A DNA stretch of 6,986 bases, taken from assembly GCA_031418215.1 (NCBI GenBank), contig JANOXC010000094.1:1-6986 (forward strand), read 5' to 3'. Below are positions 1 to 6,969 of this stretch, piece after piece. The DNA comes from JANOXC01 sp031418215. GTDB lineage: Bacteria; Bacteroidota; Bacteroidia; AKYH767-A; OLB10. The notes below the pieces were generated by a model. It had not been told where the DNA came from. It was given only the letters and a program-made list of their open reading frames with translations, and did no database searches. The stretch's first letter is position 1, and the number at the start of each line of letters is the position of its first letter. The translations under genes were made by a program, and so were the position numbers.

Positions 1-231
1 TTGTTTACTGTTGCTGCTTATTTCCTGCCTAGATTGCCAACCAGCATGTACGACCAGGTGATGGCCTTACCATACCATCTTTATGTAATAGCTACCAGTG
101 GGACAGATATTGAGGCTTCTAGACCAATGGCATACGGAACAGCACTGGTGTTGATTTTAATTGTACTGATATTAAATTTAACTGCTAATTTTATACGCAG
201 GTCGTTGGGAAGAAAATACAAGGTTAATTGA
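1..231 (+). CDS. pstA: Phosphate ABC transporter permease PstA, C-terminal fragment
   Basis: PstA is one of the two inner-membrane permease subunits of the high-affinity phosphate importer PstSCAB. Only the last 76 residues are in the window; the reading frame is open at base 1, so the TTG there is an internal Leu codon and not a start. The visible part begins just after where the family's GETAP-like segment lies, continues with the loop PRLPTSMYDQ and the segment ALPYHLYV, and ends with a final membrane helix (about residues 44-66 of the fragment, MAYGTALVLILIVLILNL) followed by a basic tail, RRSLGRKYK. This matches the end of E. coli-type PstA, where a GTA-V-L-NL helix precedes a short basic C-terminus. 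pstB starts 24 bases downstream, which supports the assignment to PstA over PstC. The identification rests on this short piece plus the neighbours. Confidence 0.9.
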   Translation: MFTVAAYFLPRLPTSMYDQVMALPYHLYVIATSGTDIEASRPMAYGTALVLILIVLILNLTANFIRRSLGRKYKVN

Positions 232-255
232 TGATTCATTTATATTTATAGCATC

Positions 256-1008
256 ATGCATAAGATTGAAGCGCGCGACGTACAATTATATTATGGATCC
301 TTCCATGCTTTGAAGGGAATTACCTTAAGCATTGAAAAAAATACGGTTGCTGCATTTATCGGACCTTCCGGATGTGGTAAATCCACTTTCCTTCGATTGT
401 TCAACCGGATGAATGATTTGATTGATGGTGTTGTAATTGAAGGAGAATGCCTTATTGATGGCAAGAATATATATAGTAAAGAAATAAGGATTGAGGAGTT
501 GCGCAAAAAAGTGGGGATGGTTTTTCAAAAGCCGAATCCATTTCCAAAAACCATATTTGAAAATGTGGCTTATGGGTTAAGAGTTAATGGTATTTCGCAT
601 AAAACATTTATTGAAGAAAGGGTTGAACGCTGTTTACGTCAGGCTGCTTTATGGGATGAAGTGAAAGATAAATTGAAAAAATCAGCAATGGCACTTTCAG
701 GCGGACAGCAACAACGTTTATGTATTGCAAGGGCATTGGCTATTGAGCCTTCCGTGATATTGATGGATGAACCTGCTTCTGCTCTTGATCCAATATCAAC
801 AGCTAAGATTGAAGAACTGATTTACGATTTAAAAAAGGAATATACCATTGTTATCGTAACACACAACATGCAGCAAGCCGGTCGCGTTAGCGACACTACG
901 GCTTTCTTTTATCTTGGGGAATTGATTGAATACGATTCCACAAAAAAAATATTTACCAATCCAAAAGATACAAGAACACAAAATTATATTACAGGAAGAT
1001 TTGGTTAA
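256..1008 (+). CDS. pstB: Phosphate ABC transporter ATP-binding protein PstB
   Basis: This cytoplasmic ATPase subunit (250 aa, normal PstB length) powers phosphate import through the PstC/PstA channel. All ABC nucleotide-binding motifs are intact: an aromatic stacking residue near Y13, Walker A GPSGCGKST at 36-44, Q-loop around Q91 (FQKPNPFP, the PstB-typical form), signature LSGGQ at 147-151, Walker B VILMDEP at 167-173, D-loop SALD at 175-178 and H-loop H203. The stretch LRLFNRMNDLI after Walker A is characteristic of PstB rather than of other importers. The ATG at 256 is preceded by no clear Shine-Dalgarno sequence, as is common in Bacteroidota, but it gives the usual N-terminus ahead of the VQLYYGSFHAL strand. 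It lies 24 bases after pstA and 56 bases before phoU, so the three are probably one transcript. No Pho-box could be recognised inside the window; the operon promoter would be upstream. Confidence 0.97.
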   Translation: MHKIEARDVQLYYGSFHALKGITLSIEKNTVAAFIGPSGCGKSTFLRLFNRMNDLIDGVVIEGECLIDGKNIYSKEIRIEELRKKVGMVFQKPNPFPKTIFENVAYGLRVNGISHKTFIEERVERCLRQAALWDEVKDKLKKSAMALSGGQQQRLCIARALAIEPSVILMDEPASALDPISTAKIEELIYDLKKEYTIVIVTHNMQQAGRVSDTTAFFYLGELIEYDSTKKIFTNPKDTRTQNYITGRFG

Positions 1009-1056
1009 ACCTGATCACTGAGTAAAACCAGAATGAATGAAGTTTATTTTTAAAAA

Positions 1057-1062
1057 AGGAGA
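1057..1062 (+). promoter_or_regulatory. Close-set Shine-Dalgarno-like sequence of phoU
   Basis: AGGAGA lies directly in front of the phoU ATG at 1065, inside an A-rich run. It is the best Shine-Dalgarno match before any gene in this window, but the gap from GGAG to the ATG is only about three bases, shorter than the usual optimum. No other in-frame ATG, GTG or TTG exists between the preceding in-frame stop (1038-1040) and 1065. The downstream Met18 would remove a conserved-looking PhoU N-terminus, so the ATG at 1065 stands. Confidence 0.5.
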
Positions 1063-1064
1063 GA

Positions 1065-1763
1065 ATGACACATTTAGATAGTGAACTGAGAAGTTTAAAA
1101 AGTGACTTGCTTGAGATGTTCAATCTCGTGTTGAACCAGATGGGGAAATCTAAGGATGCATTGGTGCGACTGGATAAAGACCTGGCGCGTGAAATCATGG
1201 TCAATGAAAAAAGAGTGAATGGTTTCGAATTAAAGATTGACCGTGATTGTGAAAATATAATTGCTTTATTTACGCCTGTTGCAGTAGATCTTCGTTTTGT
1301 ACTGGCTTGTTTAAAGATCAATTCAAACCTCGAGCGTGTAGGTGATATTGCTGACGGCGTAGCCAGATTTGTGTTGGATATTAAACTTGAACCGGAAAGG
1401 AAACTCATTGACGCAACCCGGTTGATGGAAATGTTTGATGTTTGCGATGTAATTCTTACTGATGTTATGAATGCATTCGATAAAGAAGATACTCAGTTGG
1501 CACGAAGTGTTTTTAAGAAAGACGAGATACTGGATCAAATCAATATAAATGCTAATGCGGCAGTAGCAGATTTTATCCGCAACACGCCTGACCGTATTAA
1601 CCAGAGTTTATATATATTAAGTACAATTAGAAAACTGGAAAGGGTAGGGGACCAATGCAAGAATATTGCTGAGGAAATTATTTTTTATATTGAAGCAAAA
1701 GTCCTTAAGCATAAATCACTTTCACAAAAACAAGAATACGGCAGGCCTGGACAAGGAGAATAA
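1065..1763 (+). CDS. phoU: Phosphate signalling regulator PhoU
   Basis: PhoU is a cytoplasmic, all-helical metal-binding protein that works with the Pst transporter and a PhoR-type sensor kinase to keep the phosphate-starvation response off when phosphate is sufficient. The 232 aa are full length and show the two tandem three-helix PhoU repeats. Each carries the family's ExxxD metal-cluster motif: NLERVGDIAD (E90, D94) and KLERVGDQCKNIAEE (E192, D196). The N-terminus (MTHLDSELRSLKSDLLEM) is typical of the family. The C-terminal 16 or so residues are polar and look disordered. The gene follows pstB by 56 bases on the same strand, the classic pst-phoU order. Its TAA stop is one base away from the stop of the convergent phosphatase gene, leaving no room for a terminator between them. 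A phosphate sensor pair (phoR/phoB) is not in the window. Confidence 0.95.
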   Translation: MTHLDSELRSLKSDLLEMFNLVLNQMGKSKDALVRLDKDLAREIMVNEKRVNGFELKIDRDCENIIALFTPVAVDLRFVLACLKINSNLERVGDIADGVARFVLDIKLEPERKLIDATRLMEMFDVCDVILTDVMNAFDKEDTQLARSVFKKDEILDQININANAAVADFIRNTPDRINQSLYILSTIRKLERVGDQCKNIAEEIIFYIEAKVLKHKSLSQKQEYGRPGQGE

Positions 1764-1764
1764 T

Positions 1765-2565
1765 TTACTTATTATCGAATTTTTCTTTTACCACTTCCAG
1801 GAATTCCTGAAAACAACCGGCATTCGAAGCAATAATTTCTTTTCCAAAAAGAAAGTTTTCCCCTCCTGAAAAATCGCTCACTTTACCACCTGCTTCCGAT
1901 ACAATACAACATCCTGCGGCAATATCCCAGGCATTGAGGCCGTATTCAAAGAATGCCTCGAATCTACCACAGGCAACATAGGCCATGTCAACAGCTGCAG
2001 AACCCAACCTGCGCAAACCATGCGTGTTTTCCATACAGTAATGAAAGACTTTCATGTATTCATCCATGCGTGAAAAGTTAGTGTATGGAAATCCGGTTGC
2101 AAGTAGAGCTTTACTTAATGACGGAATGTTAGAAACATGAATCCTGTCACCATTCAACCAGGCGCCCCCATTTTTCCAGGCATAAAAACATTCATCAAGA
2201 TTGATTTCATAAATCACTCCAAGAACCACATCCTGATGATGCGTCAAGGCAACACTCACACAATAACAGGGAATGCCATGTACGAAATTAGTCGTTCCAT
2301 CAAGTGGATCAATAATCCAGTGATAATCCTGTTTTGCTGATCCTGCAGTATTTTCTTCTGTGATGAATCCTGCTTCGGGAAAAAGAATTCTCAGGCGGTC
2401 AACAAGCATTTGTTCTGCTGTTTTATCTACATACGAAACAAGATCATTCGTTCCCTTGTATTCTACCAATTCAGTATTGAATGATTTTCTTTGATTTCTG
2501 ATAAAGACACCTGCTTCTTTAGCACATTTAATAACGCCATTACAAAGTTGCTGAAGGTCTTTCAT
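1765..2565 (-). CDS. Inositol monophosphatase family protein (SuhB/IMPase-like)
   Basis: A Mg2+-dependent, lithium-sensitive-type sugar/inositol phosphate phosphatase of 266 aa, the normal length. Metal and catalytic motifs are complete: the acidic pair E70-E71 (ITEEN), DPLDGTTNF at 86-94 with D86 and D89 as metal ligands and the GTT phosphate-binding turn, and WDIAAG at 213-218 with D214 as the third metal ligand, followed by the usual EAGG. The family hydrolyses myo-inositol-1-phosphate and related phosphates. In enterobacteria the homologue SuhB also takes part in rRNA antitermination, but bacterial members differ in substrate (inositol-P, fructose-1,6-bisP, PAP/histidinol-P), so the exact substrate is not settled. 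The WDIAAG form and the length fit the IMPase/SuhB branch better than CysQ. The ATG overlaps the lgt stop as ATGA, suggesting translational coupling. The 3' end abuts phoU tail to tail. Confidence 0.93.
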   Translation of the reverse strand: MKDLQQLCNGVIKCAKEAGVFIRNQRKSFNTELVEYKGTNDLVSYVDKTAEQMLVDRLRILFPEAGFITEENTAGSAKQDYHWIIDPLDGTTNFVHGIPCYCVSVALTHHQDVVLGVIYEINLDECFYAWKNGGAWLNGDRIHVSNIPSLSKALLATGFPYTNFSRMDEYMKVFHYCMENTHGLRRLGSAAVDMAYVACGRFEAFFEYGLNAWDIAAGCCIVSEAGGKVSDFSGGENFLFGKEIIASNAGCFQEFLEVVKEKFDNK

Positions 2566-3719
2566 AAAGCGTTTTGCCTTTTGCTTTTCAATATATATAT
2601 AATTCCTGACAAGCCAACTATGATTAATCCGAATGAAATTATTTCAGCCTGTGTGATGGCGTGCCCAGCAATATGATATTTGGTGTTGACCCTGATCTTC
2701 TCTATAAAGAATCTTTCTACTCCGTTTAATAAAAGATAAGCACTGAACATTAGACCCGGGTGCAATAAACGCTTTCTGATACTCCATAAAAAGAAAAATA
2801 AAACAATGCACATGAATGCTTCATAAAACGGCGTAGGAAAAACAGCGTCTGTCAGCATGTTACAATGACGACCTTCACAACCGGGAATCGGTATGCCTTC
2901 ACCAATTACATTGCGTGGATAATTATAAGCCCATGCCCAATCGGGTAACCAGGACAACCAATCAGGTTTTGGATTTAAATTAACAATTCCCCAATCACCA
3001 TCTCCTGCAAGGTGGCAGCCGATTCGTCCACTGCCATAAGCAAGCATTAAACCGGGTGCAGCAGCATCTGAAAGAATGATGGGCCGAATTCCATTTTTTT
3101 TACCATACCACGTTACTGCAATAGTTCCGAATATCAAACCACCATACATAGTCAACCCACTAAAAGAAACAAGGGCATTGAGTGGATCCCTTATAAGTTC
3201 GTCCAGGTTTTCCAGGTTATGAAAAATTTTTGCACCAAGAATTCCTGATATTGCCGCAATCATTGTGAAATTGCCGACGAGTTGATGCGGTTTCACAATT
3301 TTCTCTTCCCACTGTGGCTGATCCAGTTTTTCCTTTTCTTTTTCCCGGTATTTAATCCAACAAAACAAAAGCACACCGAAAATACCACCGGGTAAGCTTC
3401 CCTGAGAAGAGAGTAAAAAGCCTTGTGTGTCGTTTACAAATTCTGAATATCCAGAAATGATATATACCAATTTATATCCAATGATAAAGCCAATGAATCC
3501 TGAATATAAGAGATCTGATGCAGAAGCAGGTTTACCCTTTAGTTCTCTTACAACAACATCTTTCAAAAGTCCATTTTGTTCCTTGCGCCTGAGTTCGAGG
3601 TATAATGTATATGCTGCAAGACCAAAAGATATTCCCATAAACAATCCAAAAGTTTGAATGGGAAGGGGAATATTTATACCGAAAAGATCTTTTAGCAGAT
3701 CTGATAAAGTTGCGTACAC
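2562..3719 (-). CDS. lgt: Prolipoprotein diacylglyceryl transferase, long form
   Basis: An integral inner-membrane enzyme that moves a diacylglyceryl group from phosphatidylglycerol to the lipobox cysteine of prolipoproteins, the first step of lipoprotein maturation. Several hydrophobic helices are visible, for example about residues 18-41, 70-90, 109-122, 147-166, 190-205, 302-314 and 364-380. Family landmarks are LTMYGGLIFG (189-198), the Lgt signature GRIGCHLAGDGDWG (231-244, R232), PTPFYEA (295-301, matching the PSQLYE-type block) and ERFFIEKIRVN (335-345, the R/E-rich block). At 385 aa it is roughly 100 residues longer than E. coli Lgt. The extra length includes a charged segment at about 123-146 and a loop at 250-292 with C281 and C286. 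The start is GTG at 3719: an in-frame stop (3732-3734) lies just upstream and the next ATG is codon 28, inside the first helix. No Shine-Dalgarno is seen on this strand. The 116-base gap to mtaB (3720-3835) is AT-rich with no convincing promoter. Confidence 0.9.
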   Translation of the reverse strand: MYATLSDLLKDLFGINIPLPIQTFGLFMGISFGLAAYTLYLELRRKEQNGLLKDVVVRELKGKPASASDLLYSGFIGFIIGYKLVYIISGYSEFVNDTQGFLLSSQGSLPGGIFGVLLFCWIKYREKEKEKLDQPQWEEKIVKPHQLVGNFTMIAAISGILGAKIFHNLENLDELIRDPLNALVSFSGLTMYGGLIFGTIAVTWYGKKNGIRPIILSDAAAPGLMLAYGSGRIGCHLAGDGDWGIVNLNPKPDWLSWLPDWAWAYNYPRNVIGEGIPIPGCEGRHCNMLTDAVFPTPFYEAFMCIVLFFFLWSIRKRLLHPGLMFSAYLLLNGVERFFIEKIRVNTKYHIAGHAITQAEIISFGLIIVGLSGIIYILKSKRQNAL

Positions 3720-3835
3720 GCTGGAGGAATTTTATTGAATAATGTGGATTGAAAATTGAATATTTATATAGAAAGCTTTTATTTAGATAGACTCCGTTAA
3801 ATATTATATCGTTTGAAATATACTGAAACAATTAA

Positions 3836-5149
3836 TCATGCATAAACAGGTTGATTAACACGAACTAGCATATCCACATCAATCGTTGTAAGCTCGCCAG
3901 GAACAATTTTATTTATCAGTGATGCATCGAAAGGAGTTTTAACCTTAATATAATTTTCTGTGTAGCCATGCATCCAGTTGTCCTTATCAGCTGTTTCCCA
4001 TAGCACATTTTGTGAAGTGTGAAGATATTGCTGATAGAATTGTCTTAGTTTTCTTCCTGATAAAGTACGTAGCATTTTATTTCGCTCTTTTCTGGTGTGG
4101 ATTGGCACAGCATCTGACATGTGAATAGCATCGGTATTATCGCGTTCAGAATAGGTGAATACATGCAGATAGGAAATATCAAGGTCAGCCAAGAACTTAT
4201 ACGTCTCCTGAAAATCTTCTTCTGTTTCACCCGGGAAACCAACAATCACATCTACCCCAATACAGGCATGAGGCATTAATGCTTTAATGGTTTCAATTCT
4301 TTCAATATATAATTCACGTTGATAACGGCGGCGCATCAATTGCAATATTTTATTGCTTCCGCTTTGCAATGGAATATGGAAATGCGGCATAAATTTCTTT
4401 GAATGTGCAACTACTGAGATGATTTCATCCGTTAATAAATTGGGTTCGATGGAGGAAATACGAATACGAAAATCTGCATTCATGTTATCGATTGCTTTCA
4501 CCAGATCAACGAAACGGTCCTGATGTCGATGTTTATCACCCCTGATGCCAAAATCCCCAAGGTTGACACCGCTCAGCACAATTTCTTTGGCGCCACTATC
4601 AACAATGTTTTTAATTTTCGCAATTACATTTTCAATGGTGTCACTTCTGCTACTTCCTCTCGCTAGCGGAATTGTGCAAAAAGAACAACTGTAATCGCAG
4701 CCATCCTGCACTTTTAAAAATACACGTGTGCGGTCACCGGATGACCAGGAGCTGTTAAAGTCTACTACATCGTCAATATCACACGACATTACTTTGGTCT
4801 CTTCATTTTTCTTTAAAGAGTGAAGATATTCCAGCACATTAAATTTTTCATCAGCACCCAAAACAAGGTCTACACCGGGAATACCGGCAATTTCAGAAGG
4901 CTTTAATTGTGCATAACAGCCCACAACTACAATATACGTTTCAGGGTTAGATGCTAAAGCACGGTGCACAATAGTCCGGCATTCGCGGTCGGCGTTCTCT
5001 GTTACCGAACAGGTGTTAATAACATGAACGGCAGCTGATTCGCCAAAAGCCACTTTCTGCCAGCCATTCTCCTTAAAACTACGCGCAATGGTCGATGTTT
5101 CGGCAAAGTTTAACTTGCAACCAAGGGTATGAAAAGCAACGGTATTCAT
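3836..5149 (-). CDS. mtaB: tRNA (N6-threonylcarbamoyladenosine(37)-C2)-methylthiotransferase MtaB
   Basis: A cytoplasmic radical-SAM enzyme that adds a methylthio group to t6A at position 37 of ANN-decoding tRNAs, giving ms2t6A and stabilising codon-anticodon pairing. The 437 aa show the three-domain plan. The N-terminal UPF0004/methylthiotransferase domain has cluster cysteines C11 (TLGCKLN), C47 (NTCSVT) and C78 (VGCYAQ). The radical-SAM core has the CxxxCxxC triad C151, C155 and C158 (DGCDYSCSFCTIPLARG). A short TRAM-like tRNA-binding domain occupies about 375-437. The TLGCKLN opening separates MtaB/YqeV from MiaB and RimO. Both Fe-S sites are intact, so the enzyme should be active. The ATG at 5149 is only four bases after an exact TAnnTTTG motif on the same strand, with no Shine-Dalgarno, suggesting a leaderless mRNA. 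The gene is divergent from the solute-binding protein gene and may lead an mtaB-lgt-phosphatase unit. Confidence 0.95.
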   Translation of the reverse strand: MNTVAFHTLGCKLNFAETSTIARSFKENGWQKVAFGESAAVHVINTCSVTENADRECRTIVHRALASNPETYIVVVGCYAQLKPSEIAGIPGVDLVLGADEKFNVLEYLHSLKKNEETKVMSCDIDDVVDFNSSWSSGDRTRVFLKVQDGCDYSCSFCTIPLARGSSRSDTIENVIAKIKNIVDSGAKEIVLSGVNLGDFGIRGDKHRHQDRFVDLVKAIDNMNADFRIRISSIEPNLLTDEIISVVAHSKKFMPHFHIPLQSGSNKILQLMRRRYQRELYIERIETIKALMPHACIGVDVIVGFPGETEEDFQETYKFLADLDISYLHVFTYSERDNTDAIHMSDAVPIHTRKERNKMLRTLSGRKLRQFYQQYLHTSQNVLWETADKDNWMHGYTENYIKVKTPFDASLINKIVPGELTTIDVDMLVRVNQPVYA

Positions 5150-5153
5150 ATTG

Positions 5154-5161
5154 CAAATGTA
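5154..5161 (-). promoter_or_regulatory. Predicted -7 promoter element of mtaB
   Basis: On the minus strand the sequence is TACATTTG, an exact match to the Bacteroidota sigma-ABfr -7 consensus TAnnTTTG. Four bases (CAAT) separate it from the mtaB ATG at 5149, so transcription would start at or beside the initiation codon. No clear TTTG-like -33 element is seen about 19-21 bases further upstream, which lowers confidence. Confidence 0.55.
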
Positions 5162-5196
5162 GCTTTTTAGAAGGAAAAGAATAAAGAGAAAGGGTA

Positions 5197-5204
5197 TACA
5201 TTTG
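5197..5204 (+). promoter_or_regulatory. Predicted -7 promoter element of the solute-binding lipoprotein gene
   Basis: TACATTTG matches the Bacteroidota -7 consensus TAnnTTTG exactly. Four bases (CCAC) lie between it and the ATG at 5209, the same spacing as on the other strand for mtaB. No convincing -33 box is present in the purine-rich stretch upstream. A weak AAAGGG at 5189-5194 could instead act as a distant ribosome-binding site if the real promoter lies further upstream, within mtaB. Confidence 0.55.
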
Positions 5205-5208
5205 CCAC

Positions 5209-6834
5209 ATGCGCGCTGTCTACCTCCTAACAGGGTTTCTGTTCATCTTGTCATGCAATCAAACGACTGATTCTGATAGGGCAAAAAAAGTTTTTCGGTA
5301 CAATGAGTCTTCCGGTATTTCCTCGCTCGACCCGGCCTTTGCGAATGATCAGGCGAAGATCTGGGTCTGCACGCATCTGTTTAATGGGTTAATTCAGCTG
5401 GACAGTCAGTTTATCGCCCGGCCTTGTATTGCAAAATCATGGCAGATAAGTGATAATGGAAAGGTTTATACTTTTCAATTGCGGAATGATGTTTTATTTC
5501 ATCCTGATCCTCTTTTAAAAGCTGGACGAAAAGTGAATGCCTACGATTTTGTTTATAGTTTCCGTCGGGTGATGGATGAGAAAACAGCATCTCCCGGTTC
5601 CTGGGTTTTTAATAATATATATAAAGAAGTTGATGGACAGATTGCCGGACTGGAAGCGGTCAATGATACAACATTAGTGATACGCTTGTCAAAATCATTT
5701 CCGCCATTCCTTGGATTGTTAGGCATGCCTTATTGTTCCGTAGTACCACGTGAAGTAGTGGAGCATTATGGTAAAGATTTCAGGACACATCCTATTGGCA
5801 CCGGCCCATTTCAATTTTGGCAATGGATTGAACGCACAGCCTTGATATTGCATAAGAATGAAAACTATTTTGAAAAGGATTTAGCCGGCCATTCATTGCC
5901 TTTTTTAGATGCAGTAATGGTAAGTTTTATCAGTGATAAACAAAGTGCATTCCTTGAATTCATAAAAGGCAAACTGGATTTTATATCAGGACTTGATGCA
6001 AGTTTTAAGGATGATCTTTTAACAAGGAATGGACAGTTAAGACCTAAATATGCAGGAAAATTTCACATGGAAACAGGACCTAACCTCAATACAGAATATT
6101 TAGGTTTTTTGCAGGATGGTAGTCAATTTCAAAATAGCCCATTGAAGGATATAAGAATCAGAAAGGCTATCAACTATGGGTTCGACAGAAGGAAAATGAT
6201 ATCCTACTTAAGAAATGGTATGGCAACACCGGGTGTTTCCGGTTTTGTTCCAATGGGTTTGCCTTCTTTTGATTCAACAGTTGTGAAAGGATATGATTAT
6301 AATCCGCAACAAGCAAAGGAATTATTGAAAGAAGCAGGTTATCCGGGTGGGAAAGGATTGCCGACAATTACGATGAGTACCACACCAACCTACCAGGATA
6401 TTTGTGAATACATGCAAGGTCAATTGGCTGAAGTAGGAATTAATATCAATCTGGAAATGAACCAGGCAGCTCAACATCGGCAGATGGTAGCCAAGCAGGA
6501 ATTGTTGTTTTTCAGAGGTTCTTGGGTTGCTGATTATGCAGATGCTGAAAATTATCTTTCCCTTTTTTACTCCAAGAATTTTGCACCCAACGGACCCAAC
6601 TACACGCATTTTAAAAATGCAGATTATGATCGATTATATGAACTGGCAATGTCGCAGACTAATGATTCAGTACGATTTGTCATTTATCGGAAAATGGATC
6701 AGTTGATAATGGATCAATCACCTGCTGTTGTGCTTTATTATGATCGTGTGTTGAGATTATATCAAAACAATATCCACGATTTAAAAAACAACGCTATGAA
6801 CCTGCTTACATTAAAAACGGTTAGGAAGGATTAA
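5209..6834 (+). CDS. Family-5 extracellular solute-binding lipoprotein (peptide/nickel ABC transporter type)
   Basis: A predicted lipid-anchored binding protein of the SBP_bac_5 (OppA/DppA/NikA) family, 541 aa, a normal length. A short signal peptide with one early Arg ends in the lipobox ILSC, with C16 as the lipidated residue. Residues 17-24 (NQTTDSDR) do not form an obvious Bacteroidota surface-export signal, so a periplasm-facing anchor is more likely. Family landmarks are a SLDPAFAND opening (39-47), AKSWQISDNGKVYTFQLR (75-92), the VNAYDFVYSFRRVMD block, PIGTGPFQFW (195-203), IRIRKAINYGFDRRKM (315-330, the family's R-KA-N/S-A-DR motif) and NPQQAKELLKEAGYPGG (365-381). Substrates in the family include oligopeptides, dipeptides and nickel; nothing here fixes the ligand. 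No transporter permease or ATPase genes are adjacent within the window. The ATG is required to keep the signal peptide. Transcription is probably from the TACATTTG promoter four bases upstream. Confidence 0.92.
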   Translation: MRAVYLLTGFLFILSCNQTTDSDRAKKVFRYNESSGISSLDPAFANDQAKIWVCTHLFNGLIQLDSQFIARPCIAKSWQISDNGKVYTFQLRNDVLFHPDPLLKAGRKVNAYDFVYSFRRVMDEKTASPGSWVFNNIYKEVDGQIAGLEAVNDTTLVIRLSKSFPPFLGLLGMPYCSVVPREVVEHYGKDFRTHPIGTGPFQFWQWIERTALILHKNENYFEKDLAGHSLPFLDAVMVSFISDKQSAFLEFIKGKLDFISGLDASFKDDLLTRNGQLRPKYAGKFHMETGPNLNTEYLGFLQDGSQFQNSPLKDIRIRKAINYGFDRRKMISYLRNGMATPGVSGFVPMGLPSFDSTVVKGYDYNPQQAKELLKEAGYPGGKGLPTITMSTTPTYQDICEYMQGQLAEVGININLEMNQAAQHRQMVAKQELLFFRGSWVADYADAENYLSLFYSKNFAPNGPNYTHFKNADYDRLYELAMSQTNDSVRFVIYRKMDQLIMDQSPAVVLYYDRVLRLYQNNIHDLKNNAMNLLTLKTVRKD

Positions 6835-6850
6835 TTTAAATATTAATTTT
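6830..6850 (+). terminator. Weak AT-only hairpin at the end of the solute-binding protein gene
   Basis: Bases 6830-6835 (ATTAAT) can pair with 6842-6847 (ATTAAT) around a six-base loop, and TTTT closes the element at 6847-6850. The stem overlaps the TAA stop at 6832-6834. With no GC pairs it would be a poor intrinsic terminator. It is the only hairpin close to the gene end, but it could also be chance in AT-rich DNA. Confidence 0.25.
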
Positions 6851-6871
6851 CATTATTGTCCGACTAAATTA

Positions 6872-6955
6872 GGCATAAAAACTTAGAACCTACAGGCAGG
6901 GACAGTGATTTTGATTCGGTCAAATTTTGGGGTAGTTGGCATATGAAAACTTAAG
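6872..6955 (+). repeat. Imperfect direct repeat pair in the 3' tail
   Basis: GGCATAAAAACTTAG at 6872-6886 recurs as GGCATATGAAAACTTAAG at 6938-6955, starting 66 bases apart. The copies share GGCATA and AAAACTTA and differ by a two-base and a one-base insertion in the second. Paired subterminal repeats of this kind can be transposase- or regulator-binding sites, but no associated gene is in the window. Confidence 0.4.
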
Positions 6956-6969
6956 CAATTAATAGTGGT

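Larger units (their letters stand above)
5153..5205. repeat. Perfect 9-bp inverted repeat spanning the divergent promoters
   Basis: GCAAATGTA at 5153-5161 and TACATTTGC at 5197-5205 are exact reverse complements separated by 35 bases. The spacer is purine-rich on the + strand. Read outward, each arm is TACATTTGC, which contains the Bacteroidota -7 consensus. The symmetry could simply be two promoters of the same sequence, or it could also be a two-site operator. The arms match exactly for nine bases and the match stops on both flanks. Confidence 0.7.

Noticed and set aside
989..1408. A 139-codon open frame on the minus strand opposite the end of pstB and phoU
   Set aside because: It lies antisense to phoU, which has complete family motifs. 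Its translation is rich in Ser, Phe and Asn, as expected of a reverse-strand shadow, and shows no domain.
3723..3744. GGAGGAAT followed by an ATG on the + strand, looking like a strong ribosome-binding site
   Set aside because: The frame from the ATG at 3742 stops after five codons, and the nearby TTG frame also stops after five. The sequence is on the wrong strand to serve lgt.
3734..3762. ATTGAATA repeated at 3734-3741 and 3755-3762 with a near copy between them, upstream of lgt
   Set aside because: The copies are short, AT-rich and unevenly spaced in an AT-rich gap; chance is a sufficient explanation.
3815..3822. Minus-strand TATATTTC as a possible -7 promoter element for lgt
   Set aside because: It misses the final G of TAnnTTTG, has no -33 partner and lies about 95 bases from the GTG. 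It is too weak to call.
6322..6609. A 95-codon minus-strand open frame inside the solute-binding protein gene
   Set aside because: It is fully contained in a well-supported family-5 gene on the other strand and has no recognisable motif or initiation signal.
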